From the NCBI RefSeq assembly GCF_007995245.1, contig NZ_VCBA01000002.1, positions 434,001-498,000 of the forward strand: 64,000 nucleotides of DNA. Direction: 5' to 3'. The stretch is from Tateyamaria sp. syn59. Lineage in GTDB: Bacteria > Pseudomonadota > Alphaproteobacteria > Rhodobacterales > Rhodobacteraceae. This document shows, in pieces, positions 24,484 to 33,303 of the stretch. Position 1 is the first letter of the stretch, and each line of letters starts with the position of its first letter. Made by a program: the position numbers and the translations under genes. The notes beneath the pieces were generated by a model. The model saw only the letters and a program-made list of their open reading frames with translations. It had not been told where the DNA came from and did not search any database.

Positions 24484-25776
24484 ATGACCGACGGCCCCCA
24501 ATACGGCTTTGACACCCTTCAGATCCACGCAGGCGCCCGGCCCGACCCGGCCACAGGCGCGCGGCAGACGCCGATCTACCAATCGACCGCCTTCGTGTTC
24601 CGCGACGCCGAACACGCCGCCGCCCTCTTCAACCTGCAGGAGGTCGGTTACATCTACTCCCGTCTGACCAACCCCACCGTAGCGGTGCTGCAGGAACGCG
24701 TCGCCACGCTTGAAGGTGGCGCAGGTGCGGTCTGCTGTTCGTCGGGTCACGCGGCGCAAATCATGGCGCTGTTCCCGCTGATGGCACCGGGCCTCAACGT
24801 GGTGGTTTCCACCCGCCTTTACGGCGGCACGGTCACGCAGTTCAGCCAGACCATCAAGCGCTTCGGGTGGGAGGCGACCTTCGTCGACTTCGACGATCTG
24901 GATGCGGTCAAGGCCGCCATCAACGACAAAACGCGCGCCGTCTTCTGCGAGGCCATCGCGAACCCCGGCGGCTACATCACCGATCTCGACGCGATCTCGG
25001 CCATCGCGGATGCGGCAGAAATCCCGCTGATCGTCGACAACACCAGCGCTACGCCGTACCTCTGCCGCCCCATCGAACACGGTGCGACCCTCGTCGTGCA
25101 CTCAACCACCAAGTACCTGACCGGCAACGGGACAGTTACGGGCGGCGTGGTCGTGGACTCGGGCACCTTCGACTGGTCTGCCAACGACAAGTTCCCATCG
25201 CTCAGCGCGCCCGAACCGGCCTATCACGGCCTCAAGTTCCACGAGACCTTCGGCCCGCTCGCGTTCACCTTCCACGGCATCGCTATCGGCCTGCGTGACC
25301 TCGGCATGACCATGAACCCGCAAGCGGCGCACTACACGCTGATGGGCACCGAAACCCTGTCCTTGCGCATGGACAGACACGTTGAAAATGCGATCAAGAT
25401 CGCCGAGTGGCTCGAGAACGACGACCGCGTCGATTACGTGACCTATGCGGGCCTCAAATCCTCGCCCTACTACGACCGCGTGGCCAAGATCTGCCCCCGC
25501 GGTGCCGGTGGCCTCTTCACCTTCGCGGTCAAGGGCGGCTACGATGCCTGCGTCAAGCTGGTGAACGCGCTGGAGATCTTCAGCCATGTGGCAAACCTCG
25601 GCGATGCACGCTCGCTCATCATCCACTCCGCGTCGACCACACACCGCCAGCTGACGGCAGAGCAACAGCGCGCCGCCGGGGCCGCCCCGGAAGTGGTACG
25701 TGTCTCGATCGGGATCGAGGATGCCGAGGACCTGATCGCCGACCTCGACCAGGCGCTGAGCAAAGCGGTCAGCTAA
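24484..25776 (+). CDS. metY: O-acetylhomoserine sulfhydrylase (Cys/Met metabolism PLP enzyme)
   Basis: The enzyme makes homocysteine (or a related thioether) from O-acetylhomoserine and sulfide, in direct sulfhydrylation towards methionine. The 430-residue length matches MetY. PLP is bound at Lys210 ([16 protein letters not shown]). [20 protein letters not shown] and [11 protein letters not shown] are the substrate and cofactor loops. [14 protein letters not shown]-type sequence appears as [20 protein letters not shown], followed by [20 protein letters not shown]. The conventional first gene of that pathway, metX, is not in the window. A strong terminator follows. Confidence 0.95.
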   Translation: MTDGPQYGFDTLQIHAGARPDPATGARQTPIYQSTAFVFRDAEHAAALFNLQEVGYIYSRLTNPTVAVLQERVATLEGGAGAVCCSSGHAAQIMALFPLMAPGLNVVVSTRLYGGTVTQFSQTIKRFGWEATFVDFDDLDAVKAAINDKTRAVFCEAIANPGGYITDLDAISAIADAAEIPLIVDNTSATPYLCRPIEHGATLVVHSTTKYLTGNGTVTGGVVVDSGTFDWSANDKFPSLSAPEPAYHGLKFHETFGPLAFTFHGIAIGLRDLGMTMNPQAAHYTLMGTETLSLRMDRHVENAIKIAEWLENDDRVDYVTYAGLKSSPYYDRVAKICPRGAGGLFTFAVKGGYDACVKLVNALEIFSHVANLGDARSLIIHSASTTHRQLTAEQQRAAGAAPEVVRVSIGIEDAEDLIADLDQALSKAVS

Positions 25777-25783
25777 AGAGCAA

Positions 25784-25815
25784 GGGCGCAGGTCCACCCA
25801 CCTGCGCCCGATTTT
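25784..25815 (+). terminator. Terminator of metY
   Basis: GGGCGCAGGT-ccaccc-ACCTGCGCCC is a perfect ten-pair stem, followed by GATTTT, eight bases after the metY stop. Confidence 0.9.
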
Positions 25816-25872
25816 CCCTGTTTCGAAAAATCTCAGGGGAGTCGCGCGAGCGACGGGGGCTGGCCCCCTAAA
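25814..25872. repeat. Intergenic palindromic repeat, copy B
   Basis: TTCCCTGTTTCGAAAAATC is followed by the stems GTCGC-gcga-GCGAC (25841-25854) and GGGGGC-tg-GCCCCC (25855-25868). It corresponds in order to the reverse complement of copy A at 15236-15296. Confidence 0.65.
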
Positions 25873-25903
25873 AATGTCGTCGCGCTTTTGCGCGGCTATC
25901 GGA

Positions 25904-26587
25904 TCACGGCTCCAGCGCGAACCGCATCGACACACGCGCGGTCACCAGCAATTCACCCGCCGCGATGGGCACATCCGCGGACCGGGCGGCAGCGGCGAAC
26001 ATCTCGGGCCGCGGCGTCCCACCCCCTTCGCTCAGGCTCAGCACTGGACCTAAGGTCAGACCAGCCGCACCGCTCAACTCAGTCGCCTTCTGCATCGCAT
26101 CGCCCACAGCAGCAGATCGCGCTTCGGCTTCTGCCGCGCTGGGATCCTGCAATTCAAAGCTCAAGCCGTTGAACGTGTTGGCCCCGACGGCAAGCACCTC
26201 GTCGAGAATGCCGCCCAACGCATCGAGATCGCGCACACGGACGCGTACGGTATTGCGCGCCTCAAAGCCGGTGATCCTGCGCTCATTGGCGTCATACGCG
26301 CTCCATACGGGTCCCACGCTCAACTGCGACGTCTGCACATCGCGCACCGCGACCCCGCGCTCGGCCAGCGCGTTGATGAGGGCCGTGGCATCGGCACTCA
26401 CCTGCGCCATGGCCGCCCCGGCTGTTTCGTCCACATGAACCACGCCCAACGAGATAACGGCCATGTCGGGCGTCACCGCGACCTGCCCCTCACCGGTCAC
26501 CGACAGGACCGGCGCCTCGCTTTGCTGGGCCATCGCCAGCGGCGCCAGCAGCATCCAAAGCACAGCGGCTGCAATTGATAGTTTCAT
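25904..26587 (-). CDS. Exported SIMPL (DUF541) domain protein
   Basis: The 227-residue product has a signal peptide (MKLSIAAAVLWMLLAPLAMA) and a SIMPL/OMP-26 domain: LSVTGEGQVAVTPDMAVISLG opens the domain, and VRDVQTSQLSVGPVWSAYD, GFEARNTVRVRVRDLDALG and AVGDAMQKATELSGAAGLTLG are its conserved blocks. The protein should be periplasmic. Members of the family have been linked to oxidative-stress tolerance and envelope roles, without a defined activity. Divergent from the 26749 gene. Confidence 0.9.
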   Translation of the reverse strand: MKLSIAAAVLWMLLAPLAMAQQSEAPVLSVTGEGQVAVTPDMAVISLGVVHVDETAGAAMAQVSADATALINALAERGVAVRDVQTSQLSVGPVWSAYDANERRITGFEARNTVRVRVRDLDALGGILDEVLAVGANTFNGLSFELQDPSAAEAEARSAAVGDAMQKATELSGAAGLTLGPVLSLSEGGGTPRPEMFAAAARSADVPIAAGELLVTARVSMRFALEP

Positions 26588-26748
26588 AACGTCTTCCCCT
26601 TATTCGCTCAGGTTGAAACTGGACATTCACCACCGCGTGAACAAGCCGATCACACGGCTTTTTCTTTGCATGGGCAAAGACCTGCTTTATCTTTGGCACA
26701 TGCGCGCGGGGAGTTTCATTCAGCGCGACCAATTGGTATGGGCCAGAC

Positions 26749-29442
26749 ATGAAGCCTGAATTTGCGCTATCCTTGTCCTCTGACGGGATCCGCCTGCTGC
26801 ACCGTGCGGCAGGAGGCTGGCGCGAAGTGGGCGCGGTGGATATCGGCAGCCCTACACTGGGCGACGACCTACACATGCTGCGCAAGCTCGCGGCCAAAGC
26901 AAAGATCAAGCGTGTCCGCTCAAAACTGATCATCCCGGATGGCCAGATCAAATACCTGACCATCGACACAGGCGACATCGACGAGGACGCACGACGGGAG
27001 GCTGCGCAACAGGCGCTGGAGGGGGCGACACCCTATCCCGTCGATAAGCTCGCCTTCGACATCTCTGCCGAAGGCGCCAAAACACATATCGCGGCCGTCG
27101 CGCGCGAAACGCTGGCCGAAGCCGAAGCCTTTGCTGTCGAACACAAATTCAACCCAGTCAGCTTCGTTGCGGCCCCCGAAGATGCGGGCTTTCTGGGCGA
27201 ACCGTTCTTTGGCCAGACTGAGCACGCCGCAAAGATCCTGAAAGGCGATGCAACCGTTGTACCGGACGGCATCCGCGTGGTGGTGGTCTCGCATCCTGAC
27301 CAAACGGCGGAGGCGAACAACGCGCCGGAAAACGCAAAAGCAGATATAGCTGACAGCCCTGCTCCGGCGGAGGATGAGGGACCGACGCCATCAGACGCCG
27401 CACCCGAAGCGGATGATGCGCCGCAAGAGCCCGCAAGCGAAAGTGCAGCGACATTCGCCGAGCCTCGGAAGGACGCAGATGCGCCCAAGGCACAGACGGA
27501 TGAGAGCGGCGACGCGGCCAAGTCCGGAGACGCAGATACTCTGGATACGCCCGATGGATCAGACGCGCCCAAAGCCGGACGGGACACCACACCTGTTGCC
27601 GCAAGTACGGATACCCCCCACGCCGACAGCGCCGATGACGGTGCGGGCGCAGATGCCGACACGGCCAAGACTCCCGCGCTCATGGGCTTTGCAAGCCGCA
27701 GGCGGGGCAATGGCGCGGACGCCGCGCCACCTGCGGCCCTTGGCGGTGTGACCCGTGATCCGCCGGACAGCCGCCCGGCCAGGCGACTGACGATTTCGGA
27801 CAGCCCGAACGAGGCGGCAGCACCTCCGCCGCCACCCGCGCTCAGCCCGCAACAGGCGGCAGCGCAAAGCCTGCGCGCCGCCCCCCCGATTGCAGACGTT
27901 CCTGCGCAGCGCCTCGACGCCGAAGAGCCGCCCGCCCGCAAGACGGGCTTTCTGTCGCGCCGCAAGCCCAAGCGCGTCCCACCGGCCCCGCCATCCGCCA
28001 GCGACCGCGCGGCCCGCACCGCAACAGCAGCCGCCAATGCCGAAGCGCAACGCATGACCGTCTTTGGCGCCCGCAGCGACGTTCAGGTGGGCGGGAAACC
28101 CCGGTTTCTGGGCCTGATCCTGACGGCCATCCTGCTGGTGTTCCTCGCCGGTGTCGCGGCCTGGGCCTCCGTATTTCTTGATGAAGGGCTGGCCAAATTC
28201 TTCCCCAAACGCGAGCGCACGCTTGCCTCGACCCTGCCCGCCGATGCCGAACGGTCGCTGGCCGAGGATGTGGGCGCCACGGTCGAACTTGAGCCGACCG
28301 AACAAAGCGATGACTCGCTGATCGTCGCCTCCCTGAACGAAGGGTTGAGCGATGGGTTGACGCCCGAGGAAGCCGCCGTGCTCGATGCGCTGCGCAACCC
28401 GCAACCGGATCCCACAGAGCAGCCGGAACTGGATCAGGCCGCGCTTGAGGCGCGCTATGCCGTTACGGGGATATGGCCCAAGGCGCCCGACATCCCGCCG
28501 GAACCGACCGGGCTGATCCAGCTTGAGGACCTTTATGTCACGGGCATCGACCCGGTCAGCCCGGCGCTTGATGCCATCGCGTTGCCCGATGCAGGCTCTT
28601 TCGTGACCGACGTGGCTCTGCCCGATGTCGCCTCGCCCCCTGCCGCTGGCACACGGTTCGCATTCGACGCCGATGGCCGCGTTGTCCCCACGGTCGAGGG
28701 CGCGTTGACGCCCGAAGGCTTTACCGTCTTCCTCGGCCGTCCGCCGGTTCTGCCACCTGCCGACCCGCGCAGCACCGCAGAGACGCCGGAGGCGGAACCC
28801 GAGACCCTTACACCGGACACCCGACAGTTGGCAGGCCAACGCCCGCGTGCGCGTCCCTCCGACCTTGTTGAACAGAATGAGCGTGCGACTTTTGGCGGTC
28901 TGTCACGGTCCGAACTGGCAGAGTTGCGACCACGCCTGCGCCCTGCAGCCCCGCAAGAGATCGCGACAGCCGTGCCCGAGACCGACACAGCAGCAGTGGA
29001 TGAAGCTGTCGCAGAGGCGAACGCGGCGGCCAGTGAGCCGATCAGCCCGCTCGCCACGGCGCAATCTTACCGCCCGCAAACGCGGCCCCGCAATTTCGCA
29101 CGAACCGTCGCACGCGCCACCAGCACGGCATCGGCCGCATCCGCAGCACCGCAGCGGGTGGCTGCCGTCGCCCCGCGCACGGTCACGCCCGCCATTCCCT
29201 CAACCGCATCCGTTGCGCGCGAGGCGACGGTGCGCAACGCGATCAACCTCAGCCGTGTGAACCTGATCGGGGTCTACGGAACGCCGTCGAACCGCCGCGC
29301 GCTCGTGCGTCTGCGCAACGGGCGCTATCAAAAGGTGGCAGTCGGTGATCGCTTTGACGGCGGGCGTGTGTCGGCCATTGGCGACAGCGAGTTGCGGTAT
29401 CAAAAGGGCAACCGCAACCTCATCCTCAAGATGCCGAACTAG
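26749..29442 (+). CDS. PilM/GspL-like and PilP/GspC-like fusion protein, orphan
   Basis: This 897-residue protein has three parts. Residues 1-160 resemble the actin-like cytoplasmic domain of PilM/GspL (an ALSLSSDGIRLLHRAAGGW start, LIIPDGQIKYLTIDTGDIDE, then AAQQALEGATPYPVDKLAFD). Residues about 170-445 are a low-complexity Ala/Asp/Pro linker ending in a basic patch. One transmembrane helix (about 451-473) leads to a long periplasmic Pro/Glu-rich stretch. The last 75 residues (NAINLSRVNLIGVYGTPSNR onward, with GDRFDGGRVSAIGDSELRY) look like the PilP/GspC homology region. No pilus or type II secretion genes are nearby. Automatic annotation could mistake its linker for IF-2 or a translocase. 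Function unknown. Confidence 0.8.
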   Translation: MKPEFALSLSSDGIRLLHRAAGGWREVGAVDIGSPTLGDDLHMLRKLAAKAKIKRVRSKLIIPDGQIKYLTIDTGDIDEDARREAAQQALEGATPYPVDKLAFDISAEGAKTHIAAVARETLAEAEAFAVEHKFNPVSFVAAPEDAGFLGEPFFGQTEHAAKILKGDATVVPDGIRVVVVSHPDQTAEANNAPENAKADIADSPAPAEDEGPTPSDAAPEADDAPQEPASESAATFAEPRKDADAPKAQTDESGDAAKSGDADTLDTPDGSDAPKAGRDTTPVAASTDTPHADSADDGAGADADTAKTPALMGFASRRRGNGADAAPPAALGGVTRDPPDSRPARRLTISDSPNEAAAPPPPPALSPQQAAAQSLRAAPPIADVPAQRLDAEEPPARKTGFLSRRKPKRVPPAPPSASDRAARTATAAANAEAQRMTVFGARSDVQVGGKPRFLGLILTAILLVFLAGVAAWASVFLDEGLAKFFPKRERTLASTLPADAERSLAEDVGATVELEPTEQSDDSLIVASLNEGLSDGLTPEEAAVLDALRNPQPDPTEQPELDQAALEARYAVTGIWPKAPDIPPEPTGLIQLEDLYVTGIDPVSPALDAIALPDAGSFVTDVALPDVASPPAAGTRFAFDADGRVVPTVEGALTPEGFTVFLGRPPVLPPADPRSTAETPEAEPETLTPDTRQLAGQRPRARPSDLVEQNERATFGGLSRSELAELRPRLRPAAPQEIATAVPETDTAAVDEAVAEANAAASEPISPLATAQSYRPQTRPRNFARTVARATSTASAASAAPQRVAAVAPRTVTPAIPSTASVAREATVRNAINLSRVNLIGVYGTPSNRRALVRLRNGRYQKVAVGDRFDGGRVSAIGDSELRYQKGNRNLILKMPN

Positions 29443-29541
29443 CCGGAAACCGGCTCGGTTTCCGGTGATTTTCCGACACGGAAAACTGTGCCGCACTGGT
29501 ATTTGTGCCAAATTCCAAATGGTTTTCGCGCCGAAAACCGG

Positions 29542-30636
29542 TCACTCGGCGGCAAGTTCCCCATTGTTGATCTGCTCCTGTTCGATGCTCTCGAACAGCG
29601 CCTTGAAGTTCCCCTCGCCAAAGCCGTCATCGCCTTTGCGCTGAATGAACTCAAAGAAAATCGGCCCGATCACCGTCTTGGAAAAAATCTGAAGCAGGAT
29701 CTTGGTCTCGCCCCCGTCCACGACCCCTTCACCGTCTATCAGAATGCCATGCCGCTTCATCCGGTCGATGGGCTCTTCGTGCCCCGCGACCCGTTCTTTC
29801 GAAAGGTCATAATACGTGTCAGGCGGCCCCGGCATAAACGCCAGCCCGTTCCCGGCAATCGCATCGGTGCTGTCATAGATGTCATCCGACCCCACCGCGA
29901 TGTGCTGGATCCCCTCACCATTGTACTTCTTCAGGTAAGCCACGATCTGCCCCGTCTCACCCCGATCCTCATTGATCGGAATGCGGATACGTCCGCAGGG
30001 CGAGGTCAGCGCACGCGAAAACAGCCCGGTAAACTTGCCCTCGATATCAAAGAACCGGATTTCCTTGAAGTTGAACAGGTCTCCGTAAAAGCGGAACCAC
30101 GTGTCCATGTTCCCCTTGTGCACATTGTGCGTCAGGTGATCGAGATAGAAGAACCCCACGCCCCGCGGCTTGGACTGCGCCAGCCACTCGTATTCGCCGT
30201 TGTAGGGCGAGGTCTCATAATACTGGTCCACGAAATAGATAAGGCTGCCCCCAATCCCATAGATCGCGGGCACATCAAGCACCTTGCCACCGCCCTCGTA
30301 GGGCTTTGCCCCCAACGCAACCGCGCGCTCGAACGCGTGCCGCGCGTCCACAACGCGCCACCCCATGGACGGCGCGCAGGGCCCATGCTCCTCCACAAAC
30401 CGCGCACCAAAGCTGTCCGCCTCGGCATTCAGCACATAGGTGATATCCCCCTGCTGCCACAGCTCGATATCTTTGCACCGATGCCGCGCCACTTTCACGT
30501 ATCCCATCCGGGCAAAGAGCGCGCGCAGCGCCTCCGGCTCGGGATGGGCAAACTCGACAAATTCAAACCCGTCCGTGCCCGCCGGGTTGTCAGCGCTGAT
30601 AACGGATTTCGGAGCAGAATGCGGGAACGGACCCAT
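29542..30636 (-). CDS. hppD: 4-Hydroxyphenylpyruvate dioxygenase
   Basis: The Fe(II) enzyme converts 4-hydroxyphenylpyruvate to homogentisate in tyrosine degradation. The 364-residue protein has two VOC modules; iron ligands are His in DHLTHNV, His in GIQHIAVGSDDI and Glu in FFEFIQRKG. The start at 30636 follows TTGGAGG. Divergent from an Lrp/AsnC regulator, with a symmetric operator in its leader. The rest of the homogentisate pathway (hmgA, maiA, fahA) is not in the window. Confidence 0.95.
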   Translation of the reverse strand: MGPFPHSAPKSVISADNPAGTDGFEFVEFAHPEPEALRALFARMGYVKVARHRCKDIELWQQGDITYVLNAEADSFGARFVEEHGPCAPSMGWRVVDARHAFERAVALGAKPYEGGGKVLDVPAIYGIGGSLIYFVDQYYETSPYNGEYEWLAQSKPRGVGFFYLDHLTHNVHKGNMDTWFRFYGDLFNFKEIRFFDIEGKFTGLFSRALTSPCGRIRIPINEDRGETGQIVAYLKKYNGEGIQHIAVGSDDIYDSTDAIAGNGLAFMPGPPDTYYDLSKERVAGHEEPIDRMKRHGILIDGEGVVDGGETKILLQIFSKTVIGPIFFEFIQRKGDDGFGEGNFKALFESIEQEQINNGELAAE

Positions 30637-30649
30637 GGGAAACCTCCAA

Positions 30650-30667
30650 ATTTGAGTTTCGTCAAAT
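30650..30667. promoter_or_regulatory. Inverted-repeat operator in the hppD leader
   Basis: ATTTGA-gtttcg-TCAAAT is a perfect 6-6-6 inverted repeat, 14 bases upstream of hppD. It sits in the divergent hppD/Lrp intergenic region and is a candidate site for the adjacent Lrp-type regulator. A second palindrome, TTTCGCGAAA, lies at 30752-30761, ten bases before the regulator start. Confidence 0.6.
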
Positions 30668-30770
30668 ATGGAGACCAAACCGCGCGACATCCGCGCGTTT
30701 TCACGTACCCACCTTTCATTTCGCGCATATTTCCCGCAGCATACAGTCAGTTTTCGCGAAAGCCCCGCAC

Positions 30771-31226
30771 ATGCTTGATTCCATCGACACGCGCCTCCTC
30801 GCCGCCCTGCAAAAGAACGCGCACCTGACAGCGCAAGAACTCAGCGACATGCTGCACCTCTCGGCCAGCCAGGTCGGGCGGCGGCGGCAACGGCTCGAAG
30901 CGGATGGCTACATCGAAGGCTACGTTGCCCGGCTCGACGCCAAACGGCTCGGGCTCAGTGTGCAGGGGTTCGTGCAGGTCCACCTCGCCGTGCATGGCCC
31001 CAAACATGCCAGCAGCTTTGCGCGGCTGATCGACACCCGGCCCGAAGTGACCAGCGCCTGGACCATGACGGGTGACGCCGATTACCTTCTGCGGGTCTAT
31101 TGCGCTGACCTTGCCGCCCTCAACATCCTGATCCACGAGGTGCTGCTGCCACACCCGGCCGTGGCCCGCGTCCACAGCCAGATCGTCATGGACCAACTCA
31201 AACGCGACGGCCCCCTGCCCACGTAA
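30771..31226 (+). CDS. Lrp/AsnC family transcriptional regulator
   Basis: The 151-residue protein has an N-terminal winged helix-turn-helix (MLDSIDTRLLAALQKNAHLT, then SASQVGRRRQRLEADGYIEG) and a C-terminal RAM effector domain ending in ARVHSQIVMDQLKRDGPLPT. The ligand loop reads MTGDADYLLRVY. It is transcribed away from hppD and probably regulates it in response to an aromatic amino acid or related ligand. That target is inferred from position and from the operator at 30650-30667. Confidence 0.92.
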   Translation: MLDSIDTRLLAALQKNAHLTAQELSDMLHLSASQVGRRRQRLEADGYIEGYVARLDAKRLGLSVQGFVQVHLAVHGPKHASSFARLIDTRPEVTSAWTMTGDADYLLRVYCADLAALNILIHEVLLPHPAVARVHSQIVMDQLKRDGPLPT

Positions 31227-31277
31227 AACTGCCAACACATGACGCGCCGGGCGCGCCGCATCATCAAAATCGGCCCT

Positions 31278-31299
31278 ATACCAACCGGTCGGGTTGTAT
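31278..31299. promoter_or_regulatory. Palindromic operator upstream of the KefB-type antiporter
   Basis: A 22-base element with ATAC/GTAT ends and a CCAACCGGTCGGGTTG core, a near-symmetric site of the TetR-operator type, 55-76 bases upstream of the antiporter start. No TetR gene is adjacent. Confidence 0.45.
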
Positions 31300-31353
31300 T
31301 TCCAAGGCAGCAAGGCATGGTGGGGACCAAGACCGCGACGGACAGGGTCCACC

Positions 31354-33237
31354 ATGGAAAGCTTTCTCTACCAGGCCTCAATCTACCTTGCCGCGGCGGT
31401 GATCGCTGTACCCATTGCCGCACGGCTCGGACTCGGCTCTGTCCTGGGCTACCTCGCCGCCGGGATTGCCATCGGCCCCGTTCTGGGCCTCGTTGGGGCC
31501 GAGACCGAAGACCTGCAGCACTTTGCCGAATTCGGCGTGGTGATGATGCTGTTCCTGATCGGGCTCGAGCTTGAGCCCCGCGCGCTGTGGGACATGCGAC
31601 ACAAGCTGCTGGGGCTGGGCGGGCTCCAGATCGCGCTGTCTGCGCTGGCACTCATGGGTGTGGCGATGGCATACCACCAACCTTGGGGCATTGCGCTCGC
31701 CATCGGGCTGACGCTGTCACTGTCCTCGACCGCCATTGTGCTGCAAACCCTGTCGGAAAAGGGGCTGATGCAAACCAGCGGCGGGCGCTCCGTGTTCTCG
31801 GTGTTGCTGACGCAGGACATCGCGGTCATCCCGTTCCTCGCCTTCCTGCCCCTGCTGGCCGCCACCGTTCCGGTGCAGATGAACTCCGACGGCTCGATCT
31901 ACCGCGCCAATGGCGACGGGCATGGCGGGGATCACGGCCACGGCGCCACGATGAGCCTGGTCGAAGGGCTCCCCGGCTGGGGCGTGACCCTTGTCACCAT
32001 CGCTGCGGTGGGTGCCGTCATCCTCGCTGGCGTGTTCCTCACGCGCCCCATCTTCCGCTTTATCCACGCAGCGCACCTGCGCGAGATGTATACGGCGCTT
32101 GCCCTCCTGATCGTGGTGTCGATCAGCTTTCTGATGATGCTTGTGGGGCTGTCTCCTGCCCTCGGCGCCTTCCTCGCCGGGGTCGTGCTGGCCAGTTCCG
32201 AATTTAGGCACGAGCTGGAATCCGATCTTGAGCCGTTCAAAGGTCTTCTTCTGGGCCTCTTCTTCATCACCGTGGGCGCGGGCATCAACTTTAGCCTGCT
32301 CTTCGAATCCTGGGCGGCCATCCTGTCGATGGCGATCCTGGTGATTGCGATCAAAGGTGCACTGCTCTACTGCCTTGCCGTCGCGTTCAAGATCCGGGGG
32401 CGCGACCGCTGGCTCTTCACTCTCGGGCTCGCGCAGGCAGGTGAGTTTGGCTTTGTCCTCGTGGCCTTCTCTGTCGGCCAGGGCGTGATCCCGCAAGGCG
32501 TGGCAGAAACGCTGTTGCTGGTGATCGCGCTCACCATGCTGATCACCCCCCTGCTCTTTATCCTCTACGAATTGCAATCGCGCCGCATGAGCGAGACTGG
32601 CGCGGATATCGAAGCAGACGACATTGACGAGGACGGCCCGGTAATCATTGCGGGCATCGGGCGCTTCGGCCAGATCGTGAACCGGCTGCTGCAAGGCTCG
32701 GGCTTCAACACCGTGGTGCTCGATCACGACATGGAGACCATCGCGCTGATGCGTCGCTTCGGGTTCAAGGGCTTTTTGGGCGATCCAAGCCGCCCCGACA
32801 TCCTGCACGCCGCGGGCCTGCACACCGCGCGTGTTCTTGTGGTCGCGCTGGATGACAAGGCTGCGACCACCCGGCTCGTCGCCTATGCGCGCAAGATCCG
32901 GCCTGACATCCACATCATTGCACGCGCCTATGACCGGGTGCATGTCTACCGCCTCTATCAAGCCGGGGCAGACGACATCGTGCGCGAGATGTTCGACAGC
33001 TCGCTGAGGGCCGGGCGCTACGCGCTCGAGAAACTGGGGCTCAGCGAGTACGAAGCGGCCGAGGCGGAACGCGTGTTTTACGCCCACGACCGCGACGCCG
33101 TGCGGCAATTGGCCGAGGTCTGGGATCCCAACCTGCCCGCATCGAAGAACGATGCCTATGTGGAGCGGGCCAAGAGCCTTGAAAAATCACTGGAGGCTGC
33201 GCTGTCAGAACGGCAGGAAGAACCGAAACGCGCGTAG
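31354..33237 (+). CDS. CPA2-family monovalent cation/proton antiporter with RCK domain (KefB/KefC-like)
   Basis: The 627-residue inner-membrane protein has about 12-13 transmembrane helices (residues 1-405). Key motifs are LGYLAAGIAIGP, FLIGLELEPRALW and SLSSTAIVLQTLSEKG. It ends in a cytosolic TrkA-N/RCK NAD-binding domain (from about residue 428: VIIAGIGRFGQIVNRLLQGS) and a short helical tail. It probably exchanges K+ or Na+ for protons. An unusual His-rich loop (NGDGHGGDHGHGATMS, about residues 187-203) lies between helices. Glutathione-gated KefC needs a KefF partner, which I do not see. Possible TetR-type operator upstream. Confidence 0.9.
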   Translation: MESFLYQASIYLAAAVIAVPIAARLGLGSVLGYLAAGIAIGPVLGLVGAETEDLQHFAEFGVVMMLFLIGLELEPRALWDMRHKLLGLGGLQIALSALALMGVAMAYHQPWGIALAIGLTLSLSSTAIVLQTLSEKGLMQTSGGRSVFSVLLTQDIAVIPFLAFLPLLAATVPVQMNSDGSIYRANGDGHGGDHGHGATMSLVEGLPGWGVTLVTIAAVGAVILAGVFLTRPIFRFIHAAHLREMYTALALLIVVSISFLMMLVGLSPALGAFLAGVVLASSEFRHELESDLEPFKGLLLGLFFITVGAGINFSLLFESWAAILSMAILVIAIKGALLYCLAVAFKIRGRDRWLFTLGLAQAGEFGFVLVAFSVGQGVIPQGVAETLLLVIALTMLITPLLFILYELQSRRMSETGADIEADDIDEDGPVIIAGIGRFGQIVNRLLQGSGFNTVVLDHDMETIALMRRFGFKGFLGDPSRPDILHAAGLHTARVLVVALDDKAATTRLVAYARKIRPDIHIIARAYDRVHVYRLYQAGADDIVREMFDSSLRAGRYALEKLGLSEYEAAEAERVFYAHDRDAVRQLAEVWDPNLPASKNDAYVERAKSLEKSLEAALSERQEEPKRA

Positions 33238-33266
33238 TCCGGTCATCGGGTCGGTGGGTGGGCGCC

Positions 33267-33286
33267 TTTTGCGCCTGAGCGCAAAA
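33267..33286. repeat. Inverted repeat between convergent antiporter and cobT
   Basis: TTTTGCGC-ctga-GCGCAAAA is a perfect eight-pair inverted repeat in the 66-base gap between the two stops. The T-run is on the 5' arm, so it is not a textbook terminator for either strand. Confidence 0.5.
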
Positions 33287-33303
33287 CAGAGCACACAGCG
33301 ACG

